A DNA stretch of 64,000 nt from Sclerotinia nivalis (lineage: Eukaryota > Ascomycota > Leotiomycetes > Helotiales > Sclerotiniaceae). The translations under genes and the position numbers were made by a program. Below are positions 22,150-34,219 of this stretch, piece by piece. Numbering within the stretch: the stretch's first letter is position 1; the number at the start of each line of letters is the position of its first letter. The stretch spans positions 1,488,001 to 1,552,000 of the forward strand of contig JAPEIS010000003.1 of NCBI GenBank assembly GCA_029531795.1, read 5' to 3'. A model generated the notes under the pieces. That model searched no databases. It was not told where the DNA came from and was given only the letters and a program-made list of their open reading frames with translations.

Positions 22150-22355
22150 ACTTCTATATCTGTTTTCGATTGCTTTCACGCTGTCGTAATTCGCTTGCTT
22201 TTGTGCGATCGTGTTTTTTATCTACTTTTGTACAGTTTCTAATCCCTAATTGCTTTTATACAATCATATTTATTCGTAAACTTCTATATCTATTTTTGAT
22301 TACTTTTGTGTAATCGCAAATTCCCTATCGATTACTTTATACAATTATAATTCTT
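22150..22355 (+). repeat. Leader repeats in element A
   Basis: The untranslated leader has about six imperfect copies of a unit with core GCTTTTGTACAAT, together with two copies of CTTCTATATCTGTTTT. The same arrangement is seen at 32545-32765 in H and, inverted, at 44555-44765 in I. Confidence 0.65.
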
Positions 22356-22361
22356 TTTATA

Positions 22362-23644
22362 ATGGTTTTCAATTCTATATCTGTTGGTAGTGCGATTTTT
22401 ACTTCTATCAAAAGAATTCATATTGAAATCTAACGAGTCTTCGGTTAATAGTTTATTATTATACAAATCCTAACAGAATTGGATACTCCAATGATACCAA
22501 ACTTCGTTGTTGGTTTTAATAAACAAATTGTTTATTTGAATTATGTTTTTTTTGTTATCGAAGATTGTTTTACTATTCAAGCTACCCATATCGCCATTTA
22601 AACAAATAAAATCGAGGAATTCAAAACGGAAAATATCAAACTTCTTCGTATTCTAATTGGCAAGTAAGTTTAGCTAAATACCGATAATACTGTTACTAAT
22701 CAGAAACTGATTATTCTTTGTTAAACTTAGAAAAACTCATCCGTTTTTAAAAGTGAAAAATCTAATATTCTTGTTCGATAAGAGGATTATCAATCCTGGA
22801 AGTTGGGTTTGCAATTTTATTGGATAATCGATTTACAATTTTTTGTTTTCGAACAAAAGAAGATTAATTATGCTATTAGTTTTCTCGATGGTTAAATACA
22901 ATAAAAGTGTATTACGGATATCACCAGATTTGTTGACGATTTTATTTGTTTCGATTTTACTGTTTCGTTTTTGGTCAAATTGGACAAATTATATATCTTT
23001 GTGGATATCGAAAAGGAAGTTTTGTTCAAATTTGATAAGCTTTTTATAAATCCAAAGGAATCCTTTTCGGTTTTCTTTTTTACATTGTTTCATCTTACTA
23101 ATTCTTGTTACAAATCTGATTGCAAGATTGTTAATGTGATGAAACAAAAAATTACAATCCCCCTTTGAATTTTGATTATTGGTAATTTGAATTTTTATAC
23201 AACCGATGATATTGATGGTTGGCAAAAGAAATTCTCTACTTGGAATTAGAATCTTTGTAACGCTAAATATTATAACAAAAATTCTAGTAAAACATCTATT
23301 GTTGATAATGATCCTATAGATTTCGATATAATAAAACAAAAGGGATAACAGAAAAAGGATTTGCAAAATAAAAAAAAGAAATTTAATTTTACAGTTTCTT
23401 ACAATTGTTATAGTAGAATCGATTATCTTCAGATTGATTATTATGTTATTTATAATATCAATAGTAATCTTCTTTTTGGCAAACAAACTTCCATTAATAT
23501 CTTTTCCAACTACAATACTACTGCCTTAACTAATCCGGCCTCTGATCAATATATTATTGTTCCGGTTTTTCGAGGTGCCAATAAGTTTAATAATAATCGC
23601 AATGGATTTCGAGAAGGATATATTGGTAATTGGGTACAAAACTA
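22362..23644 (+). pseudogene. Element A gag
   Basis: Gag starts at the ATG at 22362 (MVFNSISVGSAIF; the same start is seen in H and I). The capsid region contains ILTELDTP, EDYQSWKLGLQF, LVKLDKLYIFVDIEKE and DIDGWQKKFSTW. Near 23400-23445 the zinc knuckle reads YNCYSRIDYLQIDY: its C-x2-C-x4-H-x4-C pattern has lost three ligands (C to Y, H to Y, C to Y), each explicable by G-to-A or C-to-T changes. The frame is broken by about a dozen stops. It ends NWVQN at 23644. Lines on the minus strand at 22989-23486 are shadows. Confidence 0.85.
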
Positions 23645-23779
23645 ATAGCATTTGAATCAAGTACAATAATAAGGTTATATCGAATCAAAGAAGGTTGTTT
23701 TTATACTCAATTTAATCAAAAAAAATCCTGAATAGGAAAAAGATTAACCTTTACGAAAAATCGTTTGTAAAGGAATACT

Positions 23780-26700
23780 AAAAACAAAAAGGTAAATCGA
23801 GGAATGAATAGATATAAGCTATTGTAGTTTAACTCTATAAATAGCAAATCCCTATTTGTTAAAACTATTATATTCTTTGTATATAAAAATCCCTTTATTA
23901 TTATAAATCTCATTGATAATGAATGTTTTGAAGAAGCCTTTACTGATTGTTCTTTTGTTTCCAAATACAATATTGAAATACAATTCTTATTTTACCCTTA
24001 CGAACTCCGATTTGTTAATAAAAAGGTCGCCGACAGAATTACAAAATATTTTGTAATGGAAATCGCTATAAAGGATCATTATAAGTATTAATCCTTTTAC
24101 ATCACCTAGTTTTTATTAAAGATGCTATTAATCTTTGGTTTATTATAATTATAATGCTATAATCCTATTATTAATTGGATGAAGATAAGTTTAATATTCT
24201 TTTTAAACTATTATATTTTCAATTATTTGATGCATCATGATTCAAAACCAGTTACTGCATCAACGATTTTATTTTCGATCAAGGAACAAAAGGATTTAGC
24301 AAAAGTTACTTTACAACAGATCGTTGATATTATCGAATCTTTAAATAAATTCCTTATCGATCCTGATATAAAAGCTAAATATACAGTTTATAAATACTGT
24401 TTTTTATATATCGAGAATTATCCAAGAGACGATATTGATTATTCATTTATTCAAACGTTTTCTATTTTTAAAAGAACTTTTTATAAAAAACCTTCTATTG
24501 AAGAGATACCAAATGAAGATTATATATTATAATCTGACGATTCTTCTATTGATTTCGAATTTCAATAGGATCTGATATTTGATATGAATCATTATCGAAC
24601 AAAGCATTGCAAAGAATCAAATAATCAAATATAGATGATTCCCAATTGTCCGTATCCAAAATCGATCTTAAAGATTGCAGATCGATATTGATTTATTCAC
24701 AATCCAAAAAACTGTTTGCCTTTGTTTTCTATTGGAGAACTCCTTATGTTTATTTACAAAGATACAAGTCCAAATATGGATGATATTTGTTGATTGCAAG
24801 TTTCTAGTTTTGTTTCGTTTTATCAATAAGATAACGTTTAGGTTATCCGATTGATATAGAATGAATTGGATACTGTATAGAAAACTATTGAGCAAAATCA
24901 TCTACGATAAGCTACATTGTCCTCGACATTTATAGAAAAGGATTTTCGATCGATTTTACAAGGACAAGATAATATAATAGAAATGCTCTTTAGAATCCTA
25001 TTGTAACTTTATGATTTTATATATAATTGTTATAAGCCGTTCCATCTGCAAAAGATTTCTAAGATTGATATCAACAAATTTTTAATCGGCAAATTTCCCT
25101 TTAATGACGATCAAATACGATAAAGGCTTTTTATATAGTTATAAAACAAACTTTCTGCTTTCTTTCTATATTATACAGATAAGTTGTTGTTTCGTCGAAT
25201 CTAGGATCACAAAATTGAATTGATGTCTGATAAAGAGTTATTTTATTTCAAAAACCGTTTTTTATTGCTAATAGAATTGGTAGTGGTGTGTAAATAGTTT
25301 GATGATAATCTCTTCAAGGGATTCATTCGGAAATCGAGATCGCAATGTGCCTTTCCTTTGTTATTGGTTGCCAAGCCGGAAGGGGGGGTCTGTATTTGTT
25401 AAGATTATCGAGGACTAAATAATGTTATTATAAAGAATCATTATCCATTATCTATCGTTCGCGAAATGCTGGATGTTTTTTGCAATACAAAAATTTATAC
25501 CAAGCTTGATATCATTGTAGTATTCAACAAATTGCGAATCGCCGAAAGGGATGAATGGAAAACTATATTCATTATTCGTTTTGATTTTTTTGAATCTCTA
25601 ATTATATTTTTCGGTTTTTGTAATATGTTTGTATTGTTCCAATATTATATCAATTATACGCTTTTCGATAAGTTGGACAAGTATTACATTGTATATCTCG
25701 ATGATATCCTAATCTACTTCGATAATCCTGTAGAATATAAAGAGTATATCCATTAAGTAATTCAAAAGTTAATGGATATTGGATTACAGATTGATATTAA
25801 TAAATACAAATTCGAAATTATGAAGATAAAGTATTTGGGTTTTATTATTACAATTAAAGACATCGAAATGAATCAAGAAAAGGTTATAGCTATTATATCT
25901 TGAAAATTGTTTTTATGTATAAAGGATTTACAATGATTTCTTGGTTTCGTCAATTTTTATCGATGTTTTATAAAAGATTTTTCAAAGATTTGTTGTTCTT
26001 TTAATGATCTCTTACAAAAGAATATTATATGGGATTGGACTGTAGATTATACAAAGGCTTTTGATACTTTAAAAAAAGTTTTCATAATAATATTGGTTTT
26101 GGTATACTTTGATTACAAACGGAAAACTGTTTTAGAAACCAACATTTCTGATTAAACTTTAGAAAGAGTTTTCTTGTAATATAATAATGATAACGTTTTG
26201 TATCCAATCGCTTATTTTTCATCTAAGTATACAATAACGAAATATAATTATAAGATTTATGATAAAGAACTATTCGCTATTATCAAAACAATAAAAGAAT
26301 AACGCCTAGAACTCCAAGGTTCACAAAAGGAATTCGAGATTTTCATTGATTACAAGAATTTCGAATATTTTATAACTACAAAAATTTTCAATCAACAACA
26401 AGTATAATGATTTGAATTTCTGTTTCAATATAATTTCTGTATAATCTATCGATCAGAAAACAAAACTATTCAACCAAATGTATTAAATAGAAAATATAAA
26501 GATCGACTGTATTGCTTTAATCCAAATAATGAATATCTAAAAAATCAAGAATATATTATCCTCCCTCAAAACCGTTTTGATGATGACCTTTATAAGGATT
26601 TGATTGGGTATATCAATTTGATACCAATAAAAACAATAATACTACTTTACAATTAATCAATTGATACCTTAATCGATACAATATATACTAAATCCAATAT

Positions 26701-28210
26701 CACAAATCAATTTATCTTTACTCTTAACAATCCATTAATAACTAAATAATCAAAAGAGCATTGTAAAACCCTCCGAATCGTTATACAAGATTGTTCGATC
26801 TAAAATAATAGAATTTATTATCAGAATAAGATTTGGATTTCACTAAACGATAAACTCAAACTTCAAATTATCTATCGAATTCATTCTTCTAATCCTGTCG
26901 ACTATTCTAGTTGAACTAAAACGATCGATTTTGTCTTTTATATATACTAATGGCCTAATATACATTTGAAAATCACATTCTATATAAAGGTCTGCGAACT
27001 TTGTATTTACACCAAATCGTCCAAATCGATGCCTCCCAGATTTTTGAAACCGCTATCTATCCCTTTTCGTACATAATCTGATATCTCAATCGATTATATT
27101 ACACCACTCCCAGATTGCACTTGTTATAATTCTACTTATAAATATATCTTGATAATAATCTGCAAATTAACCAAAATGAAACATTTCATCAATACATACA
27201 TACTAACGATAGAAAAACTAATCAATACTTTTATCAATTATATCTATACACTTTATAAACTTCTGAACAATATCATTTCCGATCAAGGAATACAATTCAT
27301 ATCAGAATTCTGATTACAATTCTCAAAGCAATTAAAAATTACCTTAAAATATTCTTCAACTTTTCATTCTTAAACAAATGATTAAACTGAATATATTAAC
27401 TCGATTCTGAAACAATATTTACGAACTTTTGTTAACTATTATCAAAACGATTAATTGAATTAGCTACTCTTAACCGAATTTGTATTTAATAATTTGATTT
27501 CTAAAACAACTAATTGTTTGCCTTTCTTCGCCAATTACAACTTTAATCTATACCTAAACATTGAGCCTAATAAATCTTATTCACCAAATATAACTCTAAT
27601 ACAAAAACGGGAATTCTTTAAAAGTAATAGAATTATAGATCATATAAAACATATCTTGAAGCAACTTCGTATTCTTACACAACAAACAATTACTACTTAT
27701 AAGGATTATACTAATCACTATCACTCTAACTCACTTCGCTATACAACTAACCAGAAAATCTTTATCAATACCAAAAATATAAAGATTTCGTATAAAACAA
27801 AAAAGCTAAATAATAAATGAATCAATCCTTACAAAATTATCAAAGTTTATCCTCATACTTATCTTATTCAATTACCTAAGAATATTAAAATCTTCCCTGT
27901 TTTCTATTATTCTTTTTTACTTCCAACTCATATTAATCTTTATTTCCCAACTCAAACAACAATTAACGAATCAGAATCCCTAACTATACAGAACAGAATT
28001 TTAAAACAAAACAACAATGAAAATAAACCTATTCAGAAATAAATATTTGAAAAAGTTCTAAATAATTACAATAAAAATAACCATCATTATTTAATCAAAT
28101 AAAAACATTATACACCAACTTGATAATTAATTAATAACTTAAAGAGTAACAAAAAGATTCTTATCGAATATCATCACCTTCATCCAAAAAAACCAGAACC
28201 ACCAACTTAG
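23780..28210 (+). pseudogene. Element A pol: protease, RT, RNase H, integrase, chromodomain
   Basis: Protease-like segment SLFVKTIIFFVYKN then NLIDNECFEEAF (about 23830-23945; active site DSG replaced by DNE). RT: ICLDYRGLNN, YTKLDIIVVFNKLRI (ORF 25466-25756) and an intact YLDDILIY (about 25695). RNase H: YNYKIYDKELFAIIK (about 26240). Integrase: CELCIYTKSSK zinc-binding half (about 26990), SIDYITPLPD (about 27080), IISDQGIQFIS (about 27270), TEYINSILKQYL, and its C-terminal part (ORF 27494-27820). The chromodomain at about 28016-28205 has IFEKVLNNYN, HHYLIK and LIEYHHLHPKK. Stops throughout, mostly at former Trp and Gln codons. Confidence 0.87.
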
Positions 28211-28434
28211 ATTCTAAAGCACCCCGACACTACTATATTGCAACCGGAACCATAGAATTTGCAATCAGAGTTATATAGTGCAATTGTTACACCTATTTTA
28301 CGAAAATTTACTCGCACCAAGATTATTCGTTTCATTTAAAGATATATTACATATTATAATAATAAAGGATATAACATCATTAAGAAATATCACACATTTT
28401 TTGTTCAGAAACCTAATTGAAAAAAGAGATCTAT

Positions 28435-28443
28435 ATTTTTTTT

Positions 28444-28477
<34 letters not shown>

Positions 28478-28516
28478 CCTATTTAAAGTCAAATGGGTTT
28501 CTTGAGAAGGGGGTAC
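28435..28516 (+). promoter_or_regulatory. Poly-T tract and polypurine tract of element A
   Basis: A run of more than 30 T residues at about 28441-28473 is followed by the purine run GAGAAGGGGG (28504-28513), three bases short of the 3' LTR. Element H has the same layout at about 45630-45702, and I has its complement at about 38406-38480. Confidence 0.7.
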
Positions 28517-28679
28517 TGTTACAGATTCATCTTTTTTCATTTGCACATAATCATATATACCTTAAGCATACATACATACACTCACTTCTATATAGTCAAA
28601 TCACCTCCTTGACCTTTTTCTCCTTTTTGTAATACAACAATAGATCAAACCTACACATACCTTTTCCCTCACCGTGATA
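28517..28679 (+). repeat. 3' LTR of element A
   Basis: 163 bp, TGTTACAGATTC to CACCGTGATA. It differs from the 5' LTR largely by transitions. Confidence 0.93.
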
Positions 28680-29208
28680 GATATCTTGAACGTTTATATT
28701 ATAATTTATTTGTATCTTCTTTTGGAAAAGATAGATTATGAGATCGATAAAATACTTTATTAATTTTACGATTCATAATTAGATATATCAAAGAAGGATT
28801 ATTCACAGGAATAGATAAAAGAGTACTCGAATAGATGGAAAGTGGTTTGGGTTCTAGGAATACAAGATTTTCAGTATGAATGTATTGAGCAATTATAATG
28901 CTATTTGATAGATCCCCTTTACGAAGAGTACAATTATATCCAGAATACTATATATCAGCTTTCAATAATCGAGTTTTCGAGATGATATTAATATGAAAAC
29001 CAGGGATAAATGTTACATTGTTTAGAATAAGATTATTATTAAAGTAATCTTCTTTTATGATAATGCTTTTGAATGTATAAATATTATAATTTAGAATTTG
29101 GAAGGTTGTAATATTTGTTTTTACAAGATCATTAAGGTTAAATAATATATATCGATTGTTATTAAATAAAGAGATATTATTTATGATATATATAGTATTA
29201 CAATTATC

Positions 29209-32200
29209 AATATCTTTTCAGATTTTACAATTCCAAAAGAAGTTTATTTTAATTTTACTAATTATATTCTTCTTCGTTTTGATTTCGTTCAATTATGTTT
29301 ATTTTTCAAAAAACTATATATCTTTATTGATCAAATAAAGGTTTTAAAAATCCTTTATAAAGTTGATAATATTATAATTATCAAATCTATTAAAGCAGTC
29401 AAAATCAAGAATTTTCTAATTCCTATTGATCAAACAGAAATTAGAAGCTTTTTAATTATAATATAGATGATTCGAAAAAGTATTAAGAATTTCGTTGAGA
29501 TCTTTTACTTTTTTTTTTGTCTTATAGATAAAATGGAATAATAATAGAAAATTTGTAAATAATTAGTTTTCGAATTTTTATAAAAGAAATGCTTAGAAAT
29601 AATCGATTCCTATAATATCGATTATATTTTTCCAATTCAGATATATATAGATTCGAATATTTTTGTATTAGATTGTTATATTATTTAGAAACATTATTTA
29701 TCAAAACAAAATACTGGATGTTTAATGGAATATTCTGTATTATATGATTCCTTTTTGTTAATCAAAATACAGAGAAACTATAATACTTATAAATGCGAAT
29801 TATTTATTATTATTGAATTTATTAGGAAATACTATAATTATTTTAAATCTATTAAAGATTATATAGTTTTTAATAATTATTTGTTATTTATAAACTTTCT
29901 TTCTTTTAATTCTCAAATTAAAAATATATATATTTATTGAATAATAAAGCTTTCAATTCTCAATATTATTATTATTATTTATATTCTAAGAATTTACAAC
30001 AAAATTGCAATTACTCTTTCTTATATCATTTTCCCGGATCCTGATTACAAATTAGATGACTTTTAGACTCTTTAGGAAAATTACAATATAATACAAATAA
30101 TCCTAAATGGATTTGGAAAAACAATATTAAAAACTACAAAGAACTTCTTTGTTTTCGAGAAACTCAATATTTATAAAAACAATCAGATTTCAAAGATCAA
30201 AATACTTTCTTTATATTATTATTGAAAGAATCAATAATTATTAATCATCTTATAATTATCTCTAATAGTATTCAATATAATCCAATTACAAATAAATATA
30301 ATAAAAATCTATAATATTCTTCTATATATATTTATATAATAATTCAAACCCTTTTTGAAAATCTTTTCAAATTTGAGAAAATAGTTTTTTTTAAATATAT
30401 CAAGAACTTTTATATACTCAAAAACGAACTGTATTTTTCCTTTTATAAAATCAATAAATGATATATTCTCAAATCTAAAATTTCAAAAATATTAACTTTT
30501 ATTTATAATTCAGAAAGCTATTATATAATTGAATTTACAATTAAAAAACTTAGAAATTATTAGTAATCAATACTAATTATCAATATCAAACAATATATTC
30601 AAAATTGTATAAAATATACCAAGTATAATATACAATAAAGGATATTCTATTTCAAATCTTATAAAATTGATTATCCTTTAACTTTTATTAGCTTCGATTT
30701 TATAGAACCTTTTCTATTTACTTTAATCAATAAAACTGAAATCCTTAAAATAATCTAATTAATAATTCAGAAACTTATCAAAATCGATATCACTATTCAA
30801 TTTATAGATTTCGATAACGAAATATTCGATAAAAAATGTTTTATTTACTTTTCTTATATTCTTCTTATAATTGATTATTTTTTACATTATATTTAGACTT
30901 TTCCAATAATTGAAATAATAAATACTAAAACAATAAAATACTTAAATTTGATATTTAATATCTTTGGAATTCCGATCGAAGAACTTTATAATCTAGATAT
31001 TCACTTCGAAAATAAAATAATTAAATAATTTACTAAAGAAACCGAAATACTATTTATCTTTATAATTATAAAAGTTAAAAAATCCTGTAATATAATTGAA
31101 AAAGATAACAATCTTTTTCAAAGAATCTTTAAAAAGATTAACTCAGAAATTAAAAATTGATTTATAAAAGTTTAAATCTCAATCAATTCATTCAATATAT
31201 AAGAAATCGATCATTTAGGATATTCTTTTTATGAGATCCTTTTTGGATATCAATTTGTAAAGTATCTAAAGATCAAATATCTTTCAAATCAATATTTCGA
31301 AATTCAAAACTTCTTATTTAATATTACAAACTTCGATAAAGATTTTCCAAAAAAGATTCATCAATCAAAAATCTTCGATTTTATATATAATAAAAAACTA
31401 ATTCAATAAGAAATCTTATAATGATTTAATTGAAAAAAAATATTAATCAAAGAAAAATATAATATAAATATTCGAAATTATATAGTTTTCGATTTTGAAC
31501 AAATAATTATATTTTATAATAAAGTATCTACTAAAAAAAAAACTTTATTCAATTTATTATAATCTATTTATAATAATTAGTATTATAAGAAATCATCAGA
31601 AATTCTATCAATTATAACAAATCAATGATAAATTTATTCATTGACTTTTTTATATCGATTATCTAAAACTTTTTAAACTTAGAACAAATCATTTACAAAT
31701 TTAATTTGAAAAAAGTATCTCTGAATATCAGAATTTACAAACTAATATTTTCAAATTAATTTTTCCTTTAATTTTACAAAACAAAAAAGATCCTTAACAA
31801 TCCAAAACAGAAATTAATCTATAATAATAACAAAATCATTTTCAAATTAAAACATATATTACAAGAAATTATATAAAATACACTTTTCATTTCAATAGGA
31901 TTTAAATCATATATAAAATCAAAAGAAACTAATCAAAATTATACAAAATCAAAACTTCAATTAATCGATTAATTGATAAAATCATACTTGAACCTTAACA
32001 ATCTGTTTTTAAGAAATTGATACTATTATAATTTCCGAAAAAGTTAAGAATAAAGGTTTCATCAATACAACGATTCTTTTAAGCCTAGAAAACCTTAATA
32101 AATCCATTCCTGATTAGATCACTTTCAACAAATGGTTTTATAGTTTTCCTTTCAAACTTTCGATTGTTTTCTTCAATCAAATGTAAGCTTTAAATTTTAA

Positions 32201-32226
32201 TTCAATTCATAAATAGTTTTAAATAT
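29209..32226 (+). pseudogene. Remnant of a different Ty3/gypsy family: RT end, RNase H, integrase
   Basis: Plus-strand frames give FLIPIDQTEIRSFLI (about 29415, the Q.ELRSFLGL region after RT), then RNase H (ORF 29725-29940): YSVLYDSFLLIKIQRNYNTY and ELFIIIEFIRKYYNYF, with IIFPDPDY soon after. This matches a fungal gypsy RNase H of the QRNYPTYKREL type and is unlike family A. Integrase traces follow: CIKYTKYNIQ (about 30610) and FISFDFIEPF (about 30690). Beyond about 31200 only low-complexity AT sequence with scattered stops is seen. No LTRs. The Fot1-like element at 32229 interrupts its right side. Confidence 0.65.
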
Positions 32227-32228
32227 TA

Positions 32229-32270
32229 AGTCAAGTACTCTAGTTTCCGACCACCCCCACATTCCAACCA
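32229..32270. repeat. Left terminal inverted repeat of Fot1-like 1
   Basis: It pairs with 47583-47624 with few mismatches. It contains the motif TTTCCGACCACC followed about a dozen bases later by a similar ATTCCAACCATC. It stays GC-rich compared with its surroundings. Confidence 0.88.
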
Positions 32271-32315
32271 TCACTACAAAAATTCATTATTTTCATTTTT
32301 ATATTAATAACTCAA

Positions 32316-32478
32316 TGTTACGGGTTCATCTCCCTTCACCTGCACGTGATCATGTGTGCCTTAGGCACACATGCATACACTCACTTCTATATAGTCAGGT
32401 CACCTCCTTGATCTTCTTCCTTTCCTTGTAGTACAATTATAAATCAACTCTATATATACCTTTTCCTTCGCCATAATA
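32316..32478 (+). repeat. 5' LTR of element H
   Basis: 163 bp from TGTTACGGGTTC to CCATAATA. The terminal GTGACA of the family has become ATAATA. Confidence 0.92.
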
Positions 32479-32769
32479 GTTTATATTATCCTTTCAAAGG
32501 CCCCATTATTTTACAAAATGATTTGGTTTTGTCAAATCATTTACAGGTTTCTGTATTTGTTTTCGATTACTTTTGTATTATTATAACTCGTCTGCTTTTG
32601 TACAATTGCATTTCTTATTTGCTTTTATACAGTTTTTTTATTCACTTTTGTATAGCTTTTGATTTCTGATTGCTTTTATATGATCATATTTATTCGTAAA
32701 CTTTTATATCTGTTTTTGATTACTTTTATACAATTGTATTTTGTATATATAATTGCAATTCTTTTTACA

Positions 32770-34050
32770 ATGGCTTTTGATTCTATATCTATTGATAATG
32801 CGATTCCTATTTCTATCGAAAGAATTCGTATCGGAATCCAACAAGTCTTTGATCAATGACCTACTATTATACAAATCCTAACAGAATTGGATACTCCAAT
32901 AATATTAAACCTCGCTGCTGATTTTAACAAACAAACTATTTATCTGAATCATATTTTCTTTATTATCAAAGATCGCTTTACTATTCAAATTATTTATATT
33001 GTTATTCAAACAAATAAGATCGAAGAATTCAAAACAGAAAACGTCGGGCTTCTTTGTACCTTGATCGACAAGCAAGCTCAATTGAATATTAATAATACTA
33101 CTATTGATTAGAAACCAATCATTCTTTATCAAACTCAAAAGGATCTATTTGTTTTTAAAAACGAAAAATCTAATATTCTTGTTTGCCAAAAGGACTATCA
33201 GTCTTGGAAATTGGATTTGCAATTTTGTTGAATAATCGATTTATAATTCTTTATTTTTGAATAAAAGAAAATTAGTTACATTATTAATCTTTTCGATAAT
33301 TAAACATAACAAGAATATATCACAGATATCATTAGATTTATTGATGATTCTATTTGTTTCGATTTTATTACTTTGTTTTTGATCAAATTAAACAAATTAT
33401 ATATCTCTGTAGATATTGAAAGGAAAGCTTCGTTCAAATTCGATAAACTTTCTATAAATTCAAAAAAGTCCTTTTCGGTTTTCTTCTTTATATTGTTTTA
33501 CTTTGCTAACTTTTGCTACAAATTTGATTACAAGATTGTTAATATAATAAAACAAAAGATTACTATCCCTTTTCGAACTTTAATCATTAATAATTCAAAC
33601 CTTTGCATTATCGATGATATTGATGATTAATAAAAGAAATTCTTTATTTAGAATCAGAATCTTTATAATACTGAATATTATAACAAAAATTCGGATATTG
33701 TATTTATTACTAATAATAATGATCTTATAGACTTTGATATAATGAAATAAAAAGAACAACAATAAAAGAATTAGCAAAATAAGAAAAAGAAGTTTAATCC
33801 TATAGTTTCTTATAATTATTATAATAGGATCGGTTATTTTCAAATTGATTATTATATTATTTATAATATCAATAATAAACTTTTTTCTAGTAAATAAATT
33901 CTTATTAATACCTTTTCCAATTATAATATTGTTGTTCTAATTAATCTAGTCTTTGTTTAATGTACTGCTGCTCTAGCTTTTCGAGATATTAATAAATTTA
34001 ACAATAATTATAATAGATTTCGAAGAGGATATATTAGCAATTGGGTATAA
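32770..34050 (+). pseudogene. Element H gag
   Basis: Starts MAFDSISIDNAIPISIERIR (ATG at 32770). It is collinear with the gag of A: ILTELDTP, then the capsid stretch LIKLNKLYISVDIERKASF (ORF 33373-33630) and SYNYYNRIGYFQID in place of the zinc knuckle (about 33805-33850). Most cysteines are lost. The ORFs at 32659-32859 and 32887-33111 are pieces of it. Multiple stops. Confidence 0.8.
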
Positions 34051-34219
34051 GGCCAATAATATCTGAATCAGATACAATAGTAAGACTATATCGAACTAAA
34101 AAAGCTTGTCTTTATATTTAATTCAATTAAAGAAAGTCCCGAATAAGGAAAAGACTAATTTCTACGAAAAATTGTTTGTAAAAGAATACTAAAAATAAAA
34201 AGATAAATCGAGGAATGAA

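Larger units (their letters stand above)
21919..28679 (+). mobile_element. Ty3/gypsy chromovirus A (6761 bp, 163-bp LTRs)
   Basis: Two 163-bp LTRs flanked by the duplication GATAT. Internal order on the plus strand is a leader with repeats, gag, protease, RT, RNase H, integrase, chromodomain, a long T tract, polypurine tract and 3' LTR. Elements H (32316-45865) and I (38243-44992) are the same family. Many stops; dead. Confidence 0.94.
21537..29208 (-). mobile_element. copia-1 integrase/protease fragment, split by gypsy element A
   Basis: Two minus-strand pieces, 21537-21918 and 28685-29208, join across element A. Together they are collinear with 4437-5325: integrase core on the left, GAG-pre-integrase and protease on the right. 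The GATAT duplication (21914-21918 and 28680-28684) shows that A inserted here. The remnant reads LFDFDKKYTSTL (21705-21890), like the other copies. Neither outer end has an LTR. Confidence 0.82.

Noticed and set aside
23716..23970. 84 aa minus-strand ORF, mirrored at 42941-43195
   Set aside because: Conserved only because it is antisense to the family A protease region; the sense frame has the protease motifs.
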